From assembly GCA_030374765.1 (NCBI GenBank), contig JARGXX010000088.1:1240001-1304000 (forward strand): 64,000 nucleotides of DNA, in the 5' to 3' direction. The stretch comes from Agarophyton chilense. Taxonomy: Eukaryota > Rhodophyta > Florideophyceae > Gracilariales > Gracilariaceae. The notes under the pieces are model-generated. The model was not told where the DNA came from. It worked only from the letters and a program-made list of their open reading frames with translations, and made no database searches. Below are positions 33,411 to 45,184 of the stretch, one piece after another (within the stretch, counting starts at the first letter, position 1; every line of letters begins with the position of its first letter). The translations under genes were made by a program, and so were the position numbers.

Positions 33411-35759
33411 CACGAGAAATCAACCCATTCGTTCTTCCGGTAGGGTAAAATACTACACGATTAAGTGTTTCTCCTGAACGTGTCGGCAGATCAAAGTTCA
33501 GGAGTGTCTATTCAGGTGCAACAGCTGCACCTTTCTCATACCTGACTAAATACTTCATCATCACTCCTTTTTGAGATTTCCATGTGGCTGTTTCATCATC
33601 CTTCAATTGCTGGACACGGTCGATTGTAACCCCTAATTGTTGTTCAATGCGGAGAGGTAACAAGCAAAATTTGTTTGGACTTTCTCCTCAGCAGTTTGAC
33701 GCTGCAAAAGCAGTATCTATAGCGGATCACGACTAGGTCTCAGTGTAGTTTCGAGGCCTGAATTCCCAAAAAGCGGGGATAGTAGATCAGAAACGGTATA
33801 AATCACGAAATGTGAGTTCGATTTTCTCCAGTTATATCACCACTTTGCCGTAGTGGTGCCAGCACCGAAAATGTTTCCAGATCCCGGTGCCATGAATGCA
33901 AAAAACAGGACCACCAACAAAAAAAAAGAAAAGGAAACCATGGAAGTGGGATTTTATAAAGAGGAAAATAGAATATGGGAACGAGAGAGTAAGAAAACCA
34001 ATACTGGTGTGAAAATCCACAGACCTAGTGTATTCTGATCTGAAAAGAGTGTCGGTGAAACAAATGTTGAGTCTAGGGGGATACACAGATCTTGCTGCAC
34101 ATACTTCTCTCTGGGTGGTGTGAGTACTCACAAAGGCGAAGAAGTATAAATCCAAGAACATTTTGTTTTGGGAGTGTACTTGGTGTCTCGGCGATGTTGC
34201 CGATACACTTTATAACATTCAAAACTGCATTAGATTATTTTGCATAAGAGAAAATTATCAGGGTTCATATAAAAAATATCCCGCAATTCTGCCAACCGTT
34301 TACCAACTATCTCTGCTACTCGTGTTCAATTCATCCCCAACCGATGGAACCACGGCTGATGCGTACGTGTACAGGGCATGTGCAGGCCACATAAATGGAC
34401 AATGATACTCAACCAAAGGCGGTATATGTTATGACTTGCACATCCGCGAAAAGTTGCAAAGTCTTGGCTTGCCATCTCCGAGAGACGTGCAATTCAATTT
34501 GCAATTATTTTATTGGAGTTCTGTTTTGGGTGTATTTTTCTTCTCGTACTTGAAAAGCTTTTGATACAGAGTGCTTTGATAAGTTCGATGTCTAATACTA
34601 TGCTACTGTTTGAATAAGCTTTAACTATGCGAACAGTAATGCAAACTTTGCAAATAAATTGCGGCTTCTTGCCGTTGCGAAATACTGTAGTAGCCAATGT
34701 GCTCCATTTTGAAGTTTCGGTGCTCGAATCTTTTCTCATACCAGGACTTTGACGTTTATCTAGAATAATTTGTTGTTTCGCAATGAAATCGGCGGATGTA
34801 ACTGGGATCGAATGATTCTTTTGAAGCGTGCATGAGGTCATAGAGCTGTAAAACATTGATTTGCCTTTATCATGAGAGCGCATGAGGCTTCATAAAATGT
34901 GTTAGATCGTTCACCGTTGTTTCAATCTTTCGGCATGGTGTAGAGCACATCTATAGGTTATAGGAGTCGTTATCGCGATTTACGTAAATTGTATTTTCAC
35001 AAAATATGAGTAATGAGTAAATTGTATTTCATACCGTTAAATAGTTATTGAAATTTGTTCGGGGGTTCACAATAGTTTATCGGTCCCAGCTACAGGCATT
35101 GTGGGAAGAAACTCAGCCTCCTCTGAAATGCTCTAGCTCAGCTGGCGATGAGTACATGAACTAAACAAATATAGATCCCCACCGCAGCTCAGCCCAGTCT
35201 TTTAGAAGGAAGCTCAGCGTCCTCCAAAAGCTTTGGGCTCGGCCCAAGGAGATTAAATGGGTGGAGATCACGTTCAACACCACCAGGGCTCAGACCAGGT
35301 GTAACTAAGGCTGATCTCTTTATGTCGTAGGCACTATATTGTTTCGATAATATAATGATAACATAAATTTTTTTGCGGGAATTACATTATATATGCATCT
35401 ATGAATTTGGAATTAAATATGGACTGCAATGCAATGCTCGCTGTACCCATGGGACTCATAGACTACAAAAGGTCCGGTTTCTGTGAACGGCATGTACAAT
35501 TATTGAGTATGAAAGAGGCACAGTTGCTCCCTAAAACAAATTTAGAGTGCAGTTTACATTAAATGTATACAGTATTGATTATAAAAACAGGAAACAGGCG
35601 TGGCAGGCCATGATCTAAAAAGTAGTTTACCTCTCATGCTCATTTACTGTATGAATTGTGAAATCCTTTAGAAGTCTCAGGCTCAGCGCGAGGTAGGTGA
35701 AGTCTTTTTCAAAAAACTTATATTCTCCATTTTTCCGATAATTAGTGTATGGGGTGCAG
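33411..35759. other. No gene recognised
   Basis: Short frames only. Two stretches (about 31340-31480 and 35100-35300) share CTCAGCC- and CCAGGTGT-like blocks and may be copies of another short repeat. The similarity is too patchy to define it. Confidence 0.3.
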
Positions 35760-36400
35760 TACAGCTATAAAAATCAGTGTAACAAAAAATTCGACGGAAA
35801 ACACTATTTCCAAAAGAGAAGCTTTATTGCATCATATTTACTCTAGCGCGAGTCCAGTAGTTTAATTTACCTCCTTTAGACTGAACCATCATCAGGCATC
35901 ACTTCAGCCGCCTTGATACTACGAAAGTACTGAGAGGTTTACTGTAATTTTTCCCCTAAAAGTCTTTGACGCAAAACTTCAAATAAAAAACTGTACCACA
36001 TTGCTTACATTATGCATAAACCATTCATGCTAACACTCTTCGACTGATTTCAGTACTGTTGAGGTCAAGACAGTGTTCAGAATATTCCATGCCTGCCATA
36101 GTTCGACCACTAAAACATTAATTCGAAACAATTAGATTTTCGCACAGGTGCGTTATCCTGCTCAAAAAAGTTTTTTCCCGTACTCATAGTACGAAAATTG
36201 TAGCAAATAGTTTTCTAGAAAACCCCCATACTGTTTAAGTGCCATAGTTTTTTCAATGAAAGCATTATCAGTTGATCTTTTTGTAGTTATTACAGCCCAT
36301 ACCATAATCGATTCTCCCCCTGAGTTTCTCGTCGAGAATTCTTTCTCTTCTTTTCGGAGATCATGCAAATAAAATTTGTGGTAATCTGGCCGGTGCGGGC
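35760..36400 (-). pseudogene. Tc1/mariner transposase relic 1 (C-terminal half)
   Basis: Minus-strand peptides 'RPDYHKFYLHDLRKEEKEFS' and 'GGESIMVWAVITTKRS' match the middle of Tc1-type transposases, where GPDG..YYWHDLRKE and SGGGSVMVWGA are typical. 'GGFLENYLLQFSYYEYGKKLF' matches the segment before the second Asp. Stops follow in the C-terminal part. A TA dinucleotide at 35760-35761 followed by CAGCTATAAAAATCAGTGTA resembles the TIR-like start beside relic 2 and is probably the element's 3' end. The N-terminal half is missing: at about 36400 the sequence switches to unrelated GC-rich DNA. Confidence 0.7.
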
Positions 36401-38570
36401 GATGGATTGTGATGGGGGAAGAGGTAGGAGACGGCAAATACTGCTGACGAATTTCTTTTCAAAGTACCTTACGCTGGCTGGAAGTTTAGAGACCGCGAGG
36501 GGGATTGTGAAGGAGATATACAGAGAGGAACTGGAGCAAAGTGGGGCGAGTAGGGAAGAACCAAGGCATTTGTTTGTCAATTCGGAGCGGGTCGGGAGTG
36601 TTGCACTATGGATGCCTTCGAAGAAAATGGTGTATTTGGCAGTTCGTGAAGAAGTGTTCATGAGCTAGATAACGGACCACCTGGGATGCGTGGCGGACTG
36701 TTATGTAGGGAGTTGCAGGAAGAATGACATGGAGTTAGAGCCATTACGATGCGATTTGGAGTTTGTGGCAAGTTCTGTTCATGGAGGAAAGGATCATGCA
36801 ATGCTACAAGAAGTAGAAAAAGGGTTAGGAGAAGGTTTGGAGAGTGAGTGAATGAGAAAGGGCAGAAAATGTGTTTAATGCTTCTGAGAAGATGCTCAGT
36901 GTTATGGATTTGAAATTCAAACGTTTTAACTTTGGTTGGAGACGTATGCACGAGCACATGGGTCTCTGTAGAATCTTTTAACGTAGAAGCGGTGAAATCG
37001 CCAGTGGAGGGAAGGGAAGAAGGACTTGGCGGGATAATCTTTGCGGATGACGTGAACTGAACCTTTGATGGAGGAGACGTGGATGAGACCGAACCACCGG
37101 GAGACGTTGTGAGAGAGGTTGGTGGGGTTGGAGGAGAGGGTGTGGTCGAGTTCATCATCTATGGCCCAACAAAGGGAGACGCAGTTGAGGGTGCGGTTGA
37201 CCAGATCGACTGGCTTGGTGACCTCGAAGAAGCGTACCAAGGCATACTCTCCATCGTTTGAGTCGTTTTTGTTGAATTCGAACCGGATAAGGGGTAGAAG
37301 TTTACAGATTCATGTGGTGGGGAAGGTGCAGTGTTTTGGGGGAGTACCGGAGACCAAGATGTAGGAGACTTTGGGAGACCTGGATGGACCGAAAGAGGAG
37401 GTCGCGAAGATGCGCTGGAGGAGAGGGGCGCTTGGCTCTGATGAAAGGATGCAATTGAAGCGGGAGTCGAAATCACGTAAGGAAGGGTTGAAACCGCCGC
37501 GAACGAAAGCTGACTTGACGACTTTGAACTTGAGATTGTGAGGATGAGAAGAGGATTAGGAGAGGCCGAGAGTGTCGAGGCATAGGTTATGGAAAGCGGA
37601 GAGGGCGTCTCGAGAGATTTGGTTGATGAAGGATAAGGTGGAATGGAGGAAGATGTGTGAGAAGGAGGAGATTGTGGAATGAGGATTGGAGCGAAAGTAT
37701 TTGTTGGAGGTGATGACGTCGTGGAGGAGGATAATGATGCCACCGCGAACCATTCAGGGCTGTCGAGGTGGAGGAAAAGGAGAGGAGGTTGAGGTTGAGG
37801 TGGAGATGGAGTTGCGGAAGTTCTCTGACTCTTTGATGGCGTCAATTGTTTTCCTGTGAGCTGTTAATCTTCTGCGGGAGATGCGGCGGTAGTGTTTTTT
37901 TAAGAGGAGGTGTGCATTTTCATAGATGCTTGCGTCATCGAAGTGGAGGCCTGTGTATCTTCTGATGTCTGGGATGATGTGATCGAGGAGATGGGACTTG
38001 AGTGTTCGGAAGTTGGAGGCCTGGAAGGGGCCGAGACTTGAAGTTCTTGATAAGAATCCCCAAAGAGATAATGCGGGTCTGTGTCCATTCTGGGGAGTTG
38101 TGGTAGTGAAGCACGTTCTCGGCGAGGTCGGTGTAGGACGTGAATATGGAGGTGATGGATGCTGTGTCCACTTCATCGCAGGACCGGTCAAAAAAGGTGC
38201 CGACGAAGGGCAAGGCCATATCCAGTGCTCTGTATTCCCATGCGTCTAGCATTTCTTTGATGTCGTCGGGGGTGAAGAAGCCGTTGAGTGAGTTACCCTT
38301 TGGGGAGTTGAGAAGTCGATATGAAGACTCTGAGTGAGGAAATGGAGTTCCATGTCCACGGGGATGGTGTTGGAGTGGTTCAAAAGAGAGGTGCGGACGG
38401 TCTTGTATGATCTCGTGGAGGCTGAGAGACCGAGGTTGGAGAGTTTATCTTCGGACTTTAGTCTTTTGATGATGCGAGCTTGATGAGCTTTGGGGTGCAA
38501 GGGTAGAAGTTGTGGAATGGTTCAAAAGAGAAGATGGAGTAGAAAGTGAGGATTGTGGAGACGTTTCGGA
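36401..38570 (-). pseudogene. Decayed transposon-like protein, unclassified
   Basis: A long, GC-richer tract with coherent minus-strand peptides that hop between frames: 'KTVRTSLLNHSNTIPVDMEL' (38246-38500), 'MLDAWEYRALDMALPFVGTF' and 'EWTQTRIISLGILIKNF' (37935-38252), then 'FRTLKSHLLDHIIPDIRRYT' and 'LKKHYRRISRRRLTAHRKTI' (37754-38191), and 'VRFFEVTKPVDLVNRTLNCV' (36926-37240). The layout (a K-x-H...YE..H...K..Y helix block, then a 'FF' strand block and a short basic end) reminds me of the C-terminal half of large KDZ/CACTA-like fungal transposases. I cannot name the family. A frameshift near 38300 is clear. Confidence 0.35.
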
Positions 38571-38864
38571 GTGGTTATGACTCGAGGAAGGATGTATAGG
38601 GTGAGAGGGAGGTAGAATGAAGGAGTTCTGTGGCTTGGTTTCTTCGCGTTCTGGCGACGCATGGTTTACAAGAGAGAAGGGCGCCCTCGGAGATATAGAG
38701 CAGTTGCTTGTGCCGGGACCTTGTTTGAGTGGTGTGGGGAAAAGTTCGGGGAATGAAGGTGAGAGTGTATAGGGTGAGGTCTGAGCGGGGGACGACGGAT
38801 CTGTGGCAAGGCTTCATTAGTTTTGTGCCATGGAGAATGACGAGGATTTTCTTTGATTTCGGGA

Positions 38865-39388
38865 TGTCTGCGCTAAAATTTGCTGCATACCTCGATCTAT
38901 GCAATCGTCGAGGATGGAACTTCGCAGAAACTGCTTCGAAAGCTGCTGTGAAACATATCATGGCTGTTGTTAAACCTCTACAACTTAAGAACCGCATCTA
39001 TGATGCTTTCAAATTTGAGACGAGTAATCTTGAGTATGATGTTTATGGCTTTTGTGAATTCTTGCAAGAGCAAGCTGAGATTTGTGAATTTTTTCATTCT
39101 CTGCAAAAATATCATTCTACTCCGAAAGCTTCTTCGACAAAGAAGACGAAGGATGCATTGGGAAGCTCTGGTGCATCGTCTTCGGCAAATCCGAAAAGAA
39201 GGAGCCTTTCACCCTGTCTAAATCCAAAGTGTTCTAAGAATCACTTGGTCATGGACTGTCTGGATATCAGACCTCAGGAAACCAAAAGACTGCTAGAGGC
39301 CAAGAGAGCTGAGATCCGAAAAGTGAAATCGAAACCTAAAATTTCTTCCGTATCACAGAAATCGAAGGAGCAAGATAAGAATATTTGA
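38865..39388 (+). pseudogene. Gag of a second gypsy-like element
   Basis: A plus-strand frame with a helical gag-like core ('FCEFLQEQAEICEFFHSL'), a Ser/Lys linker, and 'CLNPKCSKNHLVMDC', a zinc knuckle of form CX4CX3HX4C. A basic tail ends at TGA. It is followed in the same strand by protease and RT pieces (39434-40965). No convincing start codon or LTR was identified; the frame opens in unrelated sequence before about 38865. Confidence 0.6.
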
Positions 39389-39433
39389 ACTCAAGCTTCT
39401 TCTTCTGCAAAGAAATCATCCGCGAAACCTGCT

Positions 39434-40965
39434 TTGGTTGTGGCCGGTGTAGCGGGTTTCAAATTCGCGTGTCGAATTGACTCAGGAGCTGATGGAGTTG
39501 CTGTTTCGGATGCAATAATCCAAATTTTGGGTGACAACTCCTTATTTATTCCTAACATTCAACTAAGCAAAGCTAAGACCTTTGAAGATGTTGATGGCCA
39601 TACTTTCAAATCTTTTGGGATAGTCCAATAGTTTCTAACCATCAAAAATGTTGCTGGACCTTGTCGCCTCTGCAATATCAAAGCATATATTAAGACTTGC
39701 AACGATACTACCGTTGTACCTGGTGCAGATTGCGCTGGTGAAATAGTTCTAGGAAATCTCTTCCTGGTTCACTCTGGTCTCGATGTAACTGGCTTTATAG
39801 CAAACAACATCGACCATCTATCTACTCTTGACTAAAATTCCTTGAATACAGTCAAGAATCCCGTCAAAATTGGAAAGCTGGACGTTCCGCTTCTTACCGA
39901 GCAATCGAGCTGAAACGAAATTGATATCACTGAGATGTCCCCACGCCTCTGCAACAAAGTTTTTAATGAAGATTTTCCTTTAAAGGACGGTGATGCTATC
40001 GACTACAATGACATTTAAGTCGGTGAGCAAAAAGAGGAAGAGTTGGAAGCCGCAATTAATGATTCGACTAATTGTGCGACTGAACATTTTTCTGAAGGAA
40101 GGAAATAATATTTCAAGAACATGGTGCTCTGTTATGAGGGTATTATCCGCAATCGTCTCGATGCAGGTGACCCCGTTAAAGTAGCACCTATGGAAATCAA
40201 ATTTGAAGGACCGGAGAAACCAGTCAAAGTTCGACAGAGAACCTATTCCCCGGAGAAACTAGATTTTCTGAAGAAGAAATGCGACAATTTTCTTCAAGAG
40301 GGTGTGTTTATCATAATCCTACATCCAAATGGGCTTCTACTCCTTTAATTGTACCTAAGCCTGGACCGGATAAATTTCGTCTAACTTTAGATCTGAGGCC
40401 TACCAACGCATAGACCAAGAAGAATGTCTGGCCTATGCCTCTTGCTGACCCAATGCTGGAAAAGCTCACTGGTTCATATATATGTTTTAAGTTGGAATTT
40501 GCTCATGGCTATTGGCAGTTCTCTCTGGCTAGAGAATCTCGAGAGTGCCAATTGTTTCACAAACCTCTTGGCGTTTTTAGCCGAACCCGGGTACTCAATG
40601 GCGCTACAAATGTTGTTTCTCAATTTCAATAAAGCATGGATAATCTTTTCTCAGATCTAGATCTTTTTATATGAATTGACGATTTGTTAGGCTATGCTCC
40701 TAATGAAGAACGGTTGGTAAATATTTTACAATCAACTTTCGAAATTTATCGATTCAGCGGATTAAACCTTTATCCGAAGAGTACCATCTCAAGGCCAAAA
40801 AGGTTCAGTTTTTGTGGAAGGGTCGTGGATCCTGATGGAGTTAAAATTAATCCACAGAACTACGATGCATTGACTTTTTCAAACGTCTCTGAATCCATTG
40901 CACTAAACTCAGATCTAGAATCGCCCAAAAAAGTGTCAAACACAACGTCTTCCAATGCCACCTGA
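39434..40965 (+). pseudogene. Protease and reverse transcriptase of a gypsy-like element, broken
   Basis: Protease: 'FACRIDSGADGVAVSDAI' with an intact DSG. RT: 'ASTPLIVPKPGPDKFRLTLD' after a frame change near 40310, then 'LEKLTGSYICFKLEFAHGYW', where LDLxxGYWQ-like is expected, and the catalytic region 'IDDLLGYAPNEERLVN' at about 40675-40710. The residue just before IDD is replaced by TGA. Further stops include TAG at about 40411 and TAA at about 40629. After 'PKSTISRPKRFSFCGRVVD' it fades near 40965, before RNase H and integrase. It is an old, inactive copy unrelated to the chromovirus at 9.5 kb. Confidence 0.7.
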
Positions 40966-41924
40966 AAACGTCCTTCACTCGCACTCAGAGGAAAAGAATA
41001 GTGAAGCTCGATATAATGAAGGGTTTTCGCTTTTCGAATTCTTTGATTTTGTAGAAATCATTACAAAGTTCTTATTTTACGATCTTTGGAGGTACTTGGA
41101 AAATCCTTCAGCTTATGAAGACCTCTACAGTCATTCTTGAGGAAAACACCTGTCCTTTCGACCTCCTCGCGCTTTCCGGTACGACGTGTCTTTGTCGTTG
41201 TCACCTGTCGGTTTAGATTACTTTGAGATTTTCGTTTTCTTTCGATTCTGATTACGAGAGAAGCTGGGTTTTCACAGATAAACCCGCGTAAGAGCTGATT
41301 CTGGCAAACTAATCTCCGCAGCCATGTTGGAGACTTCATTTTTGAAAAGTTTGACACCAGCTACTTTTCTCTTCTTCCATCTCCAGCGCATCATCTTGAT
41401 GCTCTATTAAAGCACACAAGGACGAATCTTCCCCACGAGACGATAGGTGAAAAACTCGGCCACACCTTGATCCTGTAAAACTTCTGAGGCATTATTCTGG
41501 TCTTAATCTGTCATGAAATTAGTACAGAAGTTAGCCTCACCACCTGTTAGATCCTCCTTGTTAGGCTTGAAAGACACCTATCGTAATAAAGAGCCATTTT
41601 TTTGAAGAGTTTAATCGGTATTGAGCTATACGACGCATCGACCTTCATCGACGTGCATCGACACAGCGCCTGCTGCGTGACTGAGTATTTACCGTCCTTC
41701 ACAGAGGCAAGAGTGAATTAGGCAGCGCCTTTTCTGTCCTTGTTCACTACATCTACCTTTGTGCGGTAACCAGTGTAGGCTGTTTTGAATTTTATCAGAG
41801 ATGGTCTTTCTGCCGACTTCAAATTTGGAAACTAAATTACCGTGAAAACACTATAGTTGGAAACATTCATATCCAAAAGCCGTTCTGTGAAACAAAAAAC
41901 TCCGTAACACTATTGCTGTTCTAG
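40966..41924. other. No gene recognised
   Basis: Decayed sequence downstream of the broken gypsy-like pol. No RNase H or integrase motif was seen. Confidence 0.35.
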
Positions 41925-42072
41925 AAGAAACAAAGTGCTTTGATCATGAGTATCGGCGTTTTGCACCACACTGCGGCTTCTCGGACATGTCAGTCGAATA
42001 GAGTCGACCTACAGTAGTTGTCGCAAAACAAACAGAAAGTGTTAGAACCGCAAGAAAAAAGAACACAATTAC
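41925..42072 (+). repeat. Diverged direct repeat, unit 1
   Basis: About 148 bp from TTCTAGAAGAAACAAAGTGC to the AAGAAAAAAGAACACA region. It is repeated at about 42325-42473 with roughly 80% similarity by eye (AGAAGAAACAAAGCGC... AAGAAAAAATGACACA). Confidence 0.6.
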
Positions 42073-42183
42073 GAAAACTGAGGCATGTTGACCCATACGT
42101 CTATTTTAATGTAATCTGTTTTGTGGACGTTTCATGTTTGAATCTCTTTGAATAAGCTTTGCCAAAGCGGTTGGTAACTTTAT

Positions 42184-42411
42184 TTGTTGTTCTACATAAT
42201 TTATGGTGTTTTCTGTTTATTAAAGACCCCGATCACCGTTTTTTTATTGATACAACCTGACACAGCTACCAGTTCTAATCTGCTAGATACTGGTACAAGC
42301 TTCAACTTTATATTTATTGCTTTTTTAGAAGAAACAAAGCGCTTTGATGATTTGTATAGGCGTTTTGTATCACACTGTGGCTTATCGGGCGTCTCAGTCG
42401 AACAAGTTTGA
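42184..42411 (+). pseudogene. Possible aspartic-protease relic overlapping direct repeat unit 2
   Basis: A 75-codon frame containing 'NLLDTGTSFNFI', which resembles a retroelement protease active site (LLDTGA/S.NFI). The downstream part overlaps the second copy of the 148-bp direct repeat (42325-42473), so both repeat units may be fragments of related elements. Too short for a firm call. Confidence 0.3.
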
Positions 42412-42473
42412 ACTACAGTTGTTGTAGCAAAACAAACAGAAAGCAATAGAATCCCAAGAAAAAATGACACACT
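42325..42473 (+). repeat. Diverged direct repeat, unit 2
   Basis: Partner of 41925-42072, about 400 bp downstream in the same orientation, with shared GGCGTTTTG, ACACTG and GCAAAACAAACAGAAAG blocks. Confidence 0.6.
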
Positions 42474-42878
42474 TTTATTTGTTTGGTGGGTTCTTGGAAG
42501 TACCACTACATACCTCTCGAGTAGCTTTTATGCTGTCCCTATGAACCAGTTTCCTACTGACTGTATGAGTTAAGGATAATGATGTATAGGTGAGACCCTA
42601 CACTCAGCACAACATTTAATTCTAACATCTGAATACATCAGTCAATTCACATGTCAAGACTAGCTAAAAAATCTTTTGAATTTCAGTAGCTATATAGCAA
42701 ACAAAAATGAACTCTGATTACAGCCCTACGATTCAAAGACAAGCGAAAAGTATTGTTGAAGATAGCTGATTGCTTCCGCCCTCAATCCCGGTAGTATTTG
42801 CTTGCAGTTAAAACCGATACAAAATCTGTTTCAAAATCATATTTCTCGCGCAAATTTTCCAAAAATAGAACTTTTGGC

Positions 42879-43921
42879 TACAGTAAATCTAACAAAATCA
42901 GTGTGAAAATTTTTTGAAGTAATAATACTGCTTCAAAAACATATCTTTAACTGCATACTTTTTATTCTAAGGCGAGTTCAGTAGTTTATTTTTGCTCCTT
43001 TAGCCTTTATAACACGTAAAAAACGCTCTGGTATTGATTCTTTAACAAGATTGAGAAAACTGAATCAAATTGCCTTCCTTGCCCATAAACCATTCGGGTT
43101 AACATTCCTCAAATATTTTCGATAGGGTTGAGGTCAGGAGAGCGCGCAGGCCATTCCATAACCGACATATTTAGACTACTGAAACACTGTTTCATAAAAT
43201 TATACTAATGTACAGGTGCATTGTCTTGCTGTAAAATGAATTCTTCTTCGATCATACAGTAAGCGAAAGGTAGCAGATAGTTTTCTAGAACCTCAGCATA
43301 CTTCTCAACGTTCATTGTAGTTTCAATAAAATCCATATCAGTTGCTCCTTTCGTAGAAATCACAGCCGAAACCCATTAATAATGCGCCTCCTGAATGTCT
43401 ACTTACATGTTTTTTCTTTTCTTTCCGTAGATCATGCCAATAAAGTGTATAGCAATCTGGACCATAAAGGTTAGACTTTTTTCGTCGAAAAAGATTAAAT
43501 TAATCTATTCCGTTTTCAAATAATACTTTTCAGTACAACATTCTACACAATTCTTCTTTTGATTATCTTTGAAAAAACATTTCCTTATTTTTGTGTATTT
43601 GAACAAATTTTAACGGTTAACTTCACACTTTATATTAAATCTTGATAAAAGCAAATTTAGATTTTTGACAATTTTTCCGTAGAATATAGTGTGACGGCAT
43701 AGTTGTCACTTAATTGCCCGTTAATTGGCCGGGAATAATGACGTAGCACGGCCGTTTGAACGTTTTGTTTCGTATGTAGCGGGGTTTTTAATGAAGTTGC
43801 TGATTGTTTTTGGACTGCGCTTGATTTTTCGGGTTATAACTGCTAGAAGCATACTCTGACCTATAAATACCATTATTTGTTGCAGCTGTTCAGAAAGTGT
43901 CAGAGGCGCGCCACGAGCCAT
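42879..43921 (-). pseudogene. Tc1/mariner transposase relic 2 (near full length)
   Basis: The minus strand starts at ATG 43921 with 'MARGAPLTLSEQLQQIMVFI' and continues 'RSPKTISNFIKNPATYETKR', the paired helix-turn-helix DNA-binding domain of Tc1-like transposases (typically GRSxxxIxNFLKNPxxYGxKxSxGRP). After stops and frameshifts, 'NLIFFDEKSLTF' corresponds to the first catalytic Asp block. The 43430-43000 part parallels relic 1. A TA followed by CAGTAAATCTAACAAAATCA at 42879-42900 resembles the terminus beside relic 1. The opposite TIR was not found. It is inactive because of several nonsense codons. Confidence 0.7.
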
Positions 43922-45050
43922 AATCGAGCTAACGATTGTATTTAGGATATACTTTTGAAACAGTTCCATTGGTTTGGTGGTTTTTGTTTGCTGTGGAATG
44001 TGCTCTACAGTACTTGAAATGCCTTCTTGGCGCAGTTTTGGTAAAGGGATATGTTTTTGAAACGCACTGTAAGTCCCGTTTCTTTCCAGTGTCAAAAAAA
44101 ACTTGACCGATGCAAGAAAAGAATAAGTAAAGAAGGTTACCAATATTTGTAGAAAAGAGAGCCAGAAAAAAGTGCAGAGCAAAACAGCCGCTTTTGTACA
44201 AGTCGTAGCGCCAGGGTCTGCTACAAACCCATAACCTTTTATGGTTTAAAGTCGCTCTTTGTGACTTGACATGGCGGTCTTGAACTGAAGCGTTCTATCT
44301 AGCGGTTTATGTAGGTATCCATTAGTGTTAAGATTTCTAATTACGACAAACGCTGACGCTGTAAGAAAGGCCAAACAGCGATGTTCTCAATAACCGTAAC
44401 TATTTAATCAGGTAGTGTGTAATCGGTGTTGAGGGATCGCTGTCACTGTAGTTCAGTTTACAATCCATTCCATTCCATGACGCACATTTTGATATAATTA
44501 CGTATTCTATTGAAGGTAAGAACTCAATCGACTTTGCGATGTACTGCTAGTTATTTTACTCTTAACAAAAATACAACCCGTGCGAAAAAGCAAAAGCATT
44601 CGATTCAATCATGCCACACCAAAGTGATTCAGCACAGCCCATCCCCAATAAACAATTGCTGAATACGAGCAGGCACTTTGGCTCCCGCCCACCAGTATTT
44701 GAGTATCTATCCGTTTCTACCCCCATTATTTAGCTGGACACACACACCCCCTGCGTTGGACCCCGCGCGCGCCACGTTTTGTCTTCGATACTAGCCTACC
44801 GTTCGCGCACAGGATAACAAACACTTCAAACTTTCAATGTTAACGTTTCTTTCTCAGTCAAGCAAAACTACAAACTACCCAGCTTTTTCCTTCATACAAA
44901 ACATGAAGAGGGGAATGAGGGGTTAAAACTGATCAGCGCTCTTCCACGCTCACTTTCTTCTGAAGGCTTAACGCTTCATCTCACATTTTCACTAGATGGC
45001 TGGTTGAACCCCACGAATGGTTTCCCGTGTTGAGTGTCACAGGAGAACCG
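43922..45050. other. Spacer before the gene island
   Basis: No gene seen. The minus-strand frame that continues upstream of the Tc1 start codon (to 44182) has no motif. GC content rises after about 44700. Confidence 0.4.
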
Positions 45051-45106
45051 ACAAGTCCTCGTGAACAAGTCCTCGTGAACAAGTCCTCGTGAACAAGTCC
45101 TTGTGA
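45051..45106. repeat. 14-bp tandem repeat, four units
   Basis: ACAAGTCCTCGTGA repeated four times head to tail; the fourth unit has one C-to-T change. It lies about 80 bp beyond the stop codon of the ELL-like gene, within its likely 3' flank. Confidence 0.85.
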
Positions 45107-45184
45107 ACAAACAAAAAATCCTCACACACCGAGCCGTGACTCACGACCATCATCTCTCCCACTCTCTACCAGCTTTTCAGCCCA

